Made by a program: the position numbers and the translations under genes. Under the pieces are notes generated by a model. That model searched no databases. It saw nothing but the letters and a program-made list of their open reading frames with translations, and had not been told where the DNA came from. A stretch of 64,000 nt of DNA. Source: Dipteris shenzhenensis. Its lineage: Eukaryota > Polypodiophyta > Polypodiopsida > Gleicheniales. Location of the stretch: NCBI GenBank assembly GCA_047967505.1, contig CM106538.1; one strand, 5' to 3'. Positions 34,170 to 45,400 of the stretch are shown here, piece by piece (within the stretch, counting starts at the first letter, position 1; each line of letters starts with the position of its first letter).

Positions 34170-35200
34170 ATACGACATCTAGAGAAGAGGAGGAGGGAGA
34201 GGACTTCTCTACAGCTCATAACAAGTCTAGCCAACTACACCCTACCTACATGCCATAGTCATACACGGAGGTCATGCTTCACAAAAAATATAAATGTATC
34301 AAATACACAAACAGAAATATCTATTAATGGTAGTGAGCTAAAGTAGGAAATCAATACAACATGATTTAAACAAAGTCATGGGCTATTTTAGAGCAAATAT
34401 TTTTTTCACCCAAAATGACTTGATGGTTAAAATTGGAAGAAAATTTACCAAAACTACATTACATGTGAGCACATAAGATAGTTTTTTAGAAAGATTCACC
34501 AAATTCTTATATAGCTCCTCGTTCATATGAAAAAAAATAGCAAACCTATCTCTACCTTAAAAAACAAATACACTAAATGCAATGATCTATCCATCATCCT
34601 AAATCACACTTAGCTATCTTTGTTGTGGAATGCAAACGGACATACAATGCGGTTATGTTGGGATCAGTTGATTCGGTGATTCATTCAATCGATTGTTAAT
34701 AACTAATGTAATTGGCGACTTGAGCACAGGTGATGGAACTCATAGTGAGGATTGGAGTTAGTGCGAGGGTACCGATCGAGGTGTCGCACATCGCATTATA
34801 TATGGCCATGGGCCAATTTTGTATTTGTTTTATTATTGCAAGTTTGAGCAATATATTTTGTTGAGGACATAATTCATTTTGGGACCTAAGATGGCTATGT
34901 AAAGCAAATCCCTCATTTTTGGATGAGAGGGATAATTTTGGCTCCTTGGTGCTTTTATGGAATATCATAAATACTCTAGATGAGGAAGGGTGAGCCACTC
35001 ATCTAAGCGGGGGAGATTGTACCCAGCTTGCTGTCTCTCTCATAGTGTGATTGTGTTCTTCTTCTCCAATTGATTAAGTGGTGAATTTGTGTGAAAAGAA
35101 TTACCTTCTGGTTTCATTCAAACAAAAATATATTTATAGAGGGTGTCATTAAAAATATTTTTAAAAAAAGTCACAAACCTATATAGAAAAAGGGTGTCTT
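34170..35200. other. AT-rich sequence, nothing recognised
   Basis: No gene or repeat that I can assign. The longest frame (100 residues, minus strand, 34696-34998) has no motif. Confidence 0.4.
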
Positions 35201-35219
35201 TTAATCAGGTAATATTCAC

Positions 35220-35551
35220 ATATGCTACATATGTGAAGTAGTTTGGTTCAAAAGACTTCTTTAGAGATTGAAATTCTTTCAGGAGAAGATATATTACAAT
35301 ATTTTCATAGCATCGATAGCACACAACTAACAAAGAATCCCATTTTTCATGCCAAAATGAAGTGTATTGGGGTGCATTATCATTTCATCAAAGAAAAAGT
35401 ACTTAGTCGTGATATAGATCTTGTTCATGTTTAAATACTAGAACAAGTTACAGATATCTTCATAAAGCCACTTTCCCTTGACAAATTCAATTACTTGAGA
35501 CATTATCTTGGTACTCATCACACCTAGGTATAGCTTTGGAGGGAGGAAGGG
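35220..35551 (+). pseudogene. Ty1/Copia RNase H 3' fragment with polypurine tract
   Basis: The frame about 35243-35521 reads NPIFHAKMKCIGVHYHFIKE, then KVLSRDIDLVHV, a stop, EQVTDIFIKPLSLDKFNYL and RHYLGTH. This is the C-terminal end of a Copia polyprotein; the expected KHIEVHYHF and EQxADIFTK blocks are clear. Fourteen bases after the frame's final stop lies a purine run, ggagggaggaaggg (35538-35551), placed where a polypurine tract should be, so a 3' LTR may begin just beyond. No clear TG...CA limits were found for it. Confidence 0.78.
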
Positions 35552-37823
35552 ATTATTAAGCTTACTTTATGTACATACTTTTGCTATGAAGTCACTACAC
35601 TCATGCACATACCCTAATTTCTCAAATTTTCTTCTTTATTATTTTTGTTGCCATCAAATGCAACCCTTTTATATTTTTTTAAACATTTTTTTTAAATAAG
35701 TCAGTCTCTAAGGAAATTTAAAAGGAGCCTTAGACCAATAAATCGAATTGTCCTTTTGCATGAATCTCCTACATGGACCAAGTGGTACAGGGACTTAATG
35801 TCTCCTTATAAATACCTCTTATTCTTATTTTCAAAGTTCGCTTATGTCTGTGAACTCTTACCTAGTATACTTTGCACAACTAGGCGACAAAATGATGCAA
35901 GGTGTATTATACCACCACAAAAAGAGAAGACCTAGCAATGGGCTACAATGTGAAAAAATTAAGACATGATATATTGGCCATTGAATTTTTTTTTAACAAT
36001 GATCTCAACCCTTACTCTTACTGGTTTCTCTCCCTACAAGCTATGACTCAACACTCTCCGAACTAACTTCTATGAGCCGCTTTCCTTGATTTCATCTCCA
36101 ACACTCAGTTAGTCTTTTCTCCCTATAGTAGAACACAAGCAAGGGACACTTCCCAAGTGTCATTCACTTCACTACATGCTGTACTTTTTTCCTAGTTAAC
36201 GCTCTCTTTTCAACTCAACCCAAAGTATTCTCATAACCCATTGTACTCAATAGTGCTAGGGATGATCACATCTACCATTGTTTTGAGAGACTCATAAGTA
36301 TCTTAGCTATGCATTCAAGAGCCAAGACCTCTCACGTTTGCTTTTATAAGACATCTAGAACTACTCTTTCCTTGTTTAAAGTAGGAGAGTTTAATGGAGC
36401 TCACTAGCTCCCCCATGATAGCCCTTTAGGCTCTTAAAAGATAAGGAGATTGAGCAAACTCGCAAATGAGAAAGATGCACTATAACTAAAGTAGAATTGT
36501 AAGCATGAGACCAAACACAAACACAAGATTGTTAAGAGTAGTGTAACTAACACTATTCTAAAGAGGTCTATCCCTAGCCATAACGCTAAGGGGTAAAGAT
36601 GTATATATTCATCATTATATTCAATACAACATAGTGTACAATTTGTGATTGCTTGTTATACTCCACTCTCTCTTCCCCAATCCTTCAGCATGGTGAAAGC
36701 CTCAGGTGCTCCATCCTTTGTGAGAGAGTGCAAACCATTGCAATTAGGGGAGATATGGACCATGGCGTAAAAAAGGGCTCTTTGCATTAGGCCCTTAAGA
36801 ATTAATCCTTATTTAGGCTCTAGACCAATGAGGAGGTTCACGCATTTAAAGAATGAAGGATTCTCTCCTTCTATCAAAATTTCCCCCCCTAGAACCATCG
36901 TAAATGGAAATGTGAAATTTCATGAAAGAATTGTAGCCTTGGATTGTTTTTGAGCATCAAGGCCACCACAACCATTGATCCCATAAGATCCAACGGCTAT
37001 GATTGTATGGTGTGCATGACATTCAATGATCCCACTTGCTTGGTAGCCATTGGTTTAGACCATTAGATCTCTAGTAGATCTAATGGTTGTAATTAACAAC
37101 ACCGTGGGGCATCCCTTATCTCTCACCACATGGCGTGCGTGCGCCCTTCTCTACCACTTGCAGGCACAACTCCCATGACCTTGGTTTAGTAGAGGCACGG
37201 ATCCACTTGTAGGACAACCCTTGGATTGAAGCATGCATCTATGGTTGACAAGAGGCGCATATGCGCACCCTTTGATGGGGAGTAGATCCAAGGATCCACA
37301 AAAGGCACTACACGTCCCCTTGGATCGGATTGGGGATCGACGATCGAGACTCATAGCCACATTCACCCTTGGATCAAGTTATGATCAACGTTAGGGGTGG
37401 CATGCGAACCATTAGATTAGGAATCCCGATCAATGTTCTAGAATAGGTGTCACATGCGAATTGTATGACAATGTCAAAAATATGTCAACCCTCATTAAGA
37501 GAAATCAAAATCACCTTTTACCATAACGTTTTGTCCTAGAAATTAAAGAATTAATCCCTTTCTTAATCACCCCCTTGTGAGACCCTTTTTGACTCCAAAA
37601 TTCCCCTAATAGGCTTTGTTAAGGCACAAGCCCTTGCTTCACAAGGCACAAGTCCTTGCTTCCATCAAGGCAATAAGCCACTAAAGAGTTCATCTTGTAG
37701 AGTTTCTTCCCCTAAAAGTTCTCTATTTCACGATATGGAGCTTGAGCTATCCTCCTTTGAGTGATGTTCATTCTTATTGAAGATTTTTGAGCTTGTGTAA
37801 GGTTCATGAGTGTTTTGTAAGGC

Positions 37824-37863
<40 letters not shown>

Positions 37864-39635
37864 AGTTATTCTATAAGGATACTTGGGGTAAGGAACCTCC
37901 CATAGACCTCCTAAAACCTCTCGCAGTGTCTTCATTTCTTTCTTCTTCTCAGCCTTGGAGTTGGAGGGATTTTTTCTACATGCGACTTCAACAATAGATG
38001 CAACAAAAGACTTTATTACAACATATAGACAAAGCTTCAACCACTCAAATAAAGCACAGTAGCAAGCCAGAAAAGGCTACAACCTCAAGTACAAAGCAAG
38101 TAGAATAGACGACATCACCCAAGTATAATAACAACAAGTAGGCAGCATCAATGAAAGACAACACCGACTGTACTTCAACAAATACACGACTTCTATGGTG
38201 CCTACAATGCCTACATCAACACCAACCAAACCAGACCACACATGACCGACAGGCAACAAAGTAGATATCAATGACTAGCAAGCTCAAGGAAACACTACAA
38301 ACTAGTGCGTGACCAATACACAACAAATGTCTTTAGTGCAATCAAGACAGAGGCACACTATGTGATGGGATGCCTACAAAACAATGCACAACAAAACCAT
38401 AGCTACTAAAGCAAGGAGCTAAAACACTACAAGCAAACTACAAATGCAAAGTGACCCAAAACACATATGCAAGCTCGCACAAAGCAAGCTTTGAAGTTGT
38501 CGCAACTCATGATGCAAGTGAATAGCCACAATAACATGCAAAGTAGGCAATGCAAGGCTTAGGACTATAATAATCACAACACAACAGCAACAAAAGAAAG
38601 CAAAAGCAAAGGCTTCAACAACAACCTGAAGCTGCTTTAGTTGTTCTACATATGGATGGTTTGTTTTAGCTCCTCGTTTGCCTTTTGTGGTGAAGTGCCA
38701 ACTGAGAGTGTTCAAAGCCCTTTCCATTGACATTGGGGTCAAACAACGTTGCCCAATTTCTCCTACGTTATTTGGTTTATACATTGACTAGCTTGAGGAG
38801 ATTGATGCATGTCCATGGATAGGGGCTTCCAATGGTGGCCATAGAAGGAGTAATGGGATGGTGAAAGGCCATTGTGCAATATGGCAGAGGTGCATGGCAC
38901 AGTACGAAGGACAACCTGACCAATGTTGCCTCATTTGATCTCAAATAGTAGTACATTCCAAGGGGATGGTGGTGGTTTTGCAAGTGGAATGAACCGTGGT
39001 CGGCAAAAGATAGCTCCTAAGGTTAAGGCTAGGTTCACACTACCCAAACGCCTGAATTGCAATAGGGACATTTTTTGATGTGGAAGAATTCCATTCGTTT
39101 TGGAGTTGGATGCTCAACTTGCAATAGGGATGTTCTCTATGTTCTGTGATGTCGAAGGATTTCGGTGGGCATTGGAAGGGAACAGTGTCGACAGACCATC
39201 GTCGCCCAAGCGCTTGTCACCCTCAGAATCACCAACATCACCAATTGGAGGCGGCGAGCTGGAGGATTCCTTGAGAGCCAATAACCAGACTGTGTTGGTG
39301 TGAACACGACACAAAGTTGGGCCTAAGGGTCAACTCAACCCATTCAACGATAAGGAGCTTTGATGATGCTATCTATCCATTCCTTCAGCCAACTGGCATT
39401 CATTCCAGCATATGCGCAATCACACTCCTTGTCTCTAATCCTCATCCATCCCCCTTATTAGCTACATTGCTTTTCAACTGATCGAGCTAAACCATTGCTC
39501 TCGCCGCCCGCCCAATGCCATTTACTCCGACAAGCGACCACAGAGCGAGAGCCAGGGAGAAATGCAGACTCGAGTAACGAGAGAGACCACGATAGAATCG
39601 CAGTTTTGAGTAAACTAGTGCAGTGTAGATTGTGG

Positions 39636-39637
<2 letters not shown>
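35552..39637. other. Unidentified intergenic sequence
   Basis: Four kilobases without a recognisable gene on either strand. Frames such as 38419-38784 (minus, 121 residues, hydrophobic) have no family signature and no supporting splice or start context. Part of it (35552 onward) may be an LTR belonging to the Copia fragment. Confidence 0.4.
37826..37858. repeat. (GA)n microsatellite
   Basis: About 16 GA units. Confidence 0.95.

Positions 39638-39680
<43 letters not shown>
39638..39680. repeat. (GA)n microsatellite upstream of the lipocalin gene
   Basis: About 21 GA units ending some 130 bases before the lipocalin ATG, that is, in the likely 5' untranslated region or core promoter. In plants GA/CT repeats here can bind BPC-family GAGA factors. 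Whether this one does is inference. Confidence 0.9.
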
Positions 39681-39685
<5 letters not shown>

Positions 39686-39812
39686 AAAACTGCACTTTGA
39701 TGCCTCCTTGCTAATTGCGCAAGATGCATCGACTTGCATTTTCCTTCACATGAAAATGCCCTTTGGCTGTATCAACATTGGCGAAACATAGCCTTCCGAC
39801 CGCCTAAATCAA

Positions 39813-42393
39813 ATGGCTGCCGCCATGAGCGTTCTACCAGCATTGCATTTCACGGATGCGAGCTTAATCCGAGGCAATTCCAGGTCTACTTTCTTTTTCG
39901 TTTTGTTGACATGAAGACGTATGAGTGAACGCGTCTGCTGATCGCAAAGGCGTCTCTGGTTGCAAGGACACCACTAATCCGTAGTAACACTTGCTTCTGA
40001 CCACATTGAATGAGTATCGGAGCTAGTTTCACGTCAACGAAGGAAAGATGGGAATTGCGTGTGAGAAATTTCTGGGGAGTTCATATTCTAGAGGTGAATA
40101 CTTAACGGAGTAATTTAAGGGAGGAGACGATGGTGATGATTAATTGGACGAATGACGAATGCCGGTATATGAGGAATGTCGTGGTGAGCGAGAAGCAGGC
40201 CCTTCATCCCCTGTACCCGTGTCTATATGTGGCTCATTTTGCAATAAAATCATCACTTTTGATAGATTTACCGTGTCTTGCATCAAACCAACTTCCCCTA
40301 GCAATGCCAATCTTATGGTGTATTGGTATCATTTGTTCTAAGCGTAGGAATTAGAAGTGGTTTCATACTCTTTAACATGACCATTTCTAGAGTATGTATG
40401 TCTCCCCATACAAAAGATGCAGCATCTAAAATATGCTCATTTCAGAAAATGTCGGATGTATAAATATTGTTGTAATCAGAAGTTACATTTGTCCCTGAAG
40501 CAACCGTCCTCAACTAGAAAGGAGCAACTACTTATAGAGGCACTCAACTAAAAAGCCTCCTCATACACGGACTGCTGAGGGTATCCACTTCTCAGTTGTA
40601 ACGGAGTGAGGTACTCACTGGAGGTGCGTCCCTTTTGCCTCAAACATCTTTATGCCACATAGCTGCTCATATGTATTATCTCAACGTCATCTTCAACGTC
40701 CAGCTGTTCTTATTATCTCACTGGAGGTGTGTCCCTTTTGCCTCAAACATCTTTATGCTACATAGCTGCTCATATGTATTATCTCAATGTCATCTTCAAC
40801 GTCTGGCTGTTCTTATGAAATCAGAGTTTCTGAAGGGTCACTCACACAATGCTTCAACAAACCATGAAAAGCATGTTGCAGAATCTAGGCATGTATCCTA
40901 ATTGTCATGCTAGACCTTCCACATAGTGGAAGAATGTAAACCAAAGGAAAAGCTTGAACCAAATTGAAACACTCCGATAGATCCAACTTCGATAGATGTG
41001 TGCACAAAAATTACTCTCAAGGACACTCAGATCTGAGATAATAGACAGCAGTCGAAGAGCCAACAATACTCGAAGTATACTCCTCAAAGCGCAGGTCAAA
41101 AGCTTACAACCTTAAGTTCCCATAAGTTCAAACGCTGCAGCTAACTGCTGCCTTGGATGCTCTATGGAAAGCTGGTTCTCTGCTCCAAGGTCTGCCTTGA
41201 TATCTGCTCAGCAGCAAGCTCCCTTGTAGAGTGTCAGTAGCCTCTGCTCAATGATTGGACATGGGCACAACTGCCCATGGGGAAAGGACCTCATTCTGAC
41301 GCCCACTTTGCTGGCTGTCCAGCCTGTTGTAGGGCTGACCAGCTCCTATCAATCTGGCGACCCCACAGGCTGCCTTTTCTTATGGCCAACCAGTTCATGC
41401 TGGCCGACCTTGGTCGAGCTAGGCTGTATACTGCCCCAGTCATGCCCTTAATATCGCCACCTATGCTGGCTCCGAAACCCCCTACTACGTGCATGTCCTC
41501 TCCATCAGATCCTCTATCTGTAGATATTCTGGCGTCTCCATGTGGATCATGTTCTAGATCTCGATGCCTGTGTCGCAATCAATCTTATGCTGCCCCTATG
41601 TCAGCTTTTACTGCTAGAAACATCCTATGTGACTGCATACGTGTCAACCCATTAGCTGTCCATACGGCAGCCCGTGAATTGGGCCAGATCCATGATGACC
41701 TCTCCATATGCTCATTTATAGTTACCATGTCCCAATGCGTGTCATACGGGGGCATACAGGTGGGACATGTGAACCCACACTCTGCTCCATCAAAGCATTG
41801 TGCAGTCGCCAATGAGATGTTACATGGCAGTCTGTCATGCCTCCCCATCCTTCATATGTACCGTGTCCCAATGCTCGCCATATACGGGCTCACAGGTGGG
41901 GAATGAACCCTCTGCCCTAACAAGTCACCAATGCGATGTTAAATGTAAATAGAATGTGACATCATACCTCTTAGTATTTTTGTACAGTTCCCAACCTGTG
42001 TCTTAAGCCTTGCCTTGCTAAATTTTAGCAGGGATCTATGCCATGTTGCCAGGGACACCTGCAGGTGCCTTTTATTGGAGGAACCCTTGGGCACAAAGAT
42101 GCATGCTAGATGACGAACACTATGCAGCTTCTGATTCAACTTTGTTAGGCAATCTTGTTAGTTCTTATTGTGGTAGAATGCGTTAAATCTTTTTAGGTGT
42201 GTGGTGTACCTCTCGCCTAGAGAAGGAAAATTAATGTCTTCAGAAGACCGAAATGACCTTTGAGTCAGTACAGTACAATGCATGAAATACCAGCTAAATG
42301 CTTCTCCCATTCACTAAAGAAACGTAACAAGTGCAAAGCATGACTCTTCTGATATGTAGTGCAATGCCACTTAGATAAGCTAGGCAGGCCCTC

Positions 42394-42424
<31 letters not shown>

Positions 42425-45400
42425 CTCTTTCAAATACACTGTTTACAGGTATAGGTGTAAACACATCAGTAAAGCAAAGGTGGAGATTGTTTGCTTCTGC
42501 AGTACCCCTACGTTCATCGGGAACGTGAAGGAACATTCACATAAAGCTGCTGCTTCTGCCTTGGTTGCAGCCTTCTTGGTTAATTATGTTCCAAGTCAGG
42601 TCATCCTATGCCTGCTTCCTTTGAATTGATTTGCTCTTTTGGGATCTGATGTGATGAGCTGCTAATTCAGGCATCTAGTTAACAGAGTATATTTTCTTGT
42701 AGCGAACAATCTTCTATATTTCTTGCTCTCTGTTACTAACAAGCTAATCTAAGTGGATTATGGCTCATAAAATCTGGTAGCACATATGCGTAGTCAATCA
42801 TTGTATGTCTTATAAGTCTTGGCAAGCATTATCTGTTGAATGGAGCAGACATAGCTCTATCATGTGGATTGTAAATGGATACACTACGTAGAATTGGAAA
42901 GTGTCGGCTTTGATATATAGTATCAATGAGCTAAGGCTTTTCCAATTGCTCTCTCCAGGCATTAGCTGAGACTGTTCTTGCTCATCCTGTGAGTACTTTT
43001 TGTCAACTAGCAGCAGTCCAAGCAGACAATGAGATTCTCAAAATAGTCGGTGCCTCAGGCAATACGGAGGAAGAAGCACCTCCGTTGATGATGGGGGGTA
43101 TGACTGCCAGGAATTTTAATCCAGCAAGGTATGCAGGAAGGTGGTTTGAGGTAGCTTCCCTGAAACGTGGATTTGCAGGACAAGGTCAAGAAGACTGCCA
43201 CTGCACACAGGTTAGGCCTCGATCATATCTGATAAGAACGGTACAATAATTGGTTCATAAATCGCATTTACAGCTTTCTATCTGGATTTATTCATTTTAG
43301 GTGTACAAAGTAGCAACTTGAGGGCTATGCAGAATGACGCAAGCAAGCTCTTACTAACTGGTAAAAAATATTTGAGGAAAGTGGAACAGGGGGGGGGAAC
43401 TAAGCAGAAAACTTTAAGACAACTAAAGACAGGCAATGAGAATGTCCAAGCATTGGTTGCTTGAGGCATTCCACGGTCCACCAATATTTTGGCTATAACC
43501 AGCTAAAATTTGGGATGTTTTACAGGGTGTTTACACATTTGATGAGAAGAACAGGGCCATACAGGTTGATACCTTCTGTGTGCATGGGAGTCCAGATGGG
43601 TACATCACTGGGATCAGGGGGGTTGTAAGATGTGTGGATGATGCAGATTTAAGAATGGCTGAGACAGAAGAAGAGAAACAAGAGATGATTGCTTCAAAGT
43701 GCTATCTGAAGTTCCCGTTTCTGCCGTTCATCCCAAAAGAGCCTTATGATGTCATTGACACTGACTATGATACGTTTGCACTTGTCTCAGGAGCCAAAGA
43801 TAAAAGCTTTATCCAGGTATGTGTGTTGCATTTCTTCCATTATGGAACTTTGCCAGGGTATGCACACTACTGGAATGGAAGTCTTGTCACGTCATTTATG
43901 TATGTATGTATGCACACACAACTTTTTCCTTATCTATTTGTTTTATATTACAAAAAGCACTCCCCAAGTAGGGGACATGCAGCTACAACATCAAAAGATT
44001 TCATTATATGACAAGAAAACAGGATAGTTAAGATCCCAAGCGTGCTGGTTTCTATCCTCCCATAGAATCTAGCGTGCCAATAGTGAACCCATGTAAAGAT
44101 CATACTCTTGCCTGACAAAGTGAATCCCAAACAGCCTGAATAGCTTGCCAAAGCAAGCACCAGAAAAACAATCCTAAAGACTTTGCTGCAGAAAAAGCTA
44201 GAAGTCCCTAGTTTCAAGGCAATGCCTAAAGAGATGAGGCATAGACTCCTGCGGGGACAGGCATCGACAACAAGTAGGAGGAGAAATATGTTGACATGCC
44301 AAGATGCGTCCAAAAGGAAGCACCCCAAGCAAAACTCGCTATAAGAAGATTTGCTGACAAGGGGAATGTTTGCAAGCCCAAATTTGTCGCAACCTTTCTT
44401 TCCACCTCCGAGAAGTATGAGTCATAAGCAGATGTGATTTGCATGAGTAAAAGCTCAAGGATGAGGCACCAAAACCTTGTATAACTTTGCAGCCGCAATA
44501 TCAGCCAACAACAATGAATGACAAGCATGATCATCCGAGTTAAGGGTCCAATCTTGAGGCCGTATATAGTCTCAAGACGAGGCACTGGCTGAAAGTCATG
44601 AAGCATCTGTGACAGGATGGCTTTGTTGCTGTTGTTTACATGTGCCACAGAGGATCTCCTACACCACTACACTTCTCCTCCTACGCATCTCCATCTTTCT
44701 AAGAATTATGCTTAGAACATGACAACTTGTCCTTCTTATCAACAACCTATCAAGTTCCATGTGCTGTTTGCTCATGATTACTAGTTGAGGCTAGCTAGCT
44801 CTAGTTAGCCCTCTACCAGCCTCACTAGAATCGGGAGATAGTCACTCCATGTTTAGCCATGTCATAGATGCTTGAGTTAATATGAGGCATTTCTATGATA
44901 TTCTACAAAATATATTCAAGTTGCTGCCATTTATCATAGATATCAACTTTTTAATCTTAAGAAGATTTCGTAATGCTTAAATCTAAGAAACTACAATAGC
45001 TCCCACTAGTAGTATAATTAAGTTCACATAATTCATGAGAATATTCAATACAACCCTCCACTGAACAATTCGGATCTTTGTACATAAAATCTTTAAAGTT
45101 TGGAATGCCCGAGACAATCAAATCATTGATGAACCTCCTAACTAGAATAAGTGTATAAAGAACGATTGGAGAGGTCTCAAAAGAGAACAATGGTCACATG
45201 AACTCAAATTCATAAGCGAAAATGTAGAAGCTATTATCAATACAACATAGAGTTACGAACAAAGCAAACGACATCTTTAGTATCTATGAATTTAACTTTG
45301 CATTTATCTCTTTCATATCTACAATTGAAACTTGGGAAACAAGCTTTTCTATTCATAACTTCAAATCTTTTAACTGTATCTTTTATCAATCAAAATCTAA

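Noticed and set aside
41277-41906. 209-residue plus-strand frame in lipocalin intron 1
   Set aside because: Starts with ATG and is fairly long, but it has no domain, overlaps an imperfect tandem repeat and lies within an intron.
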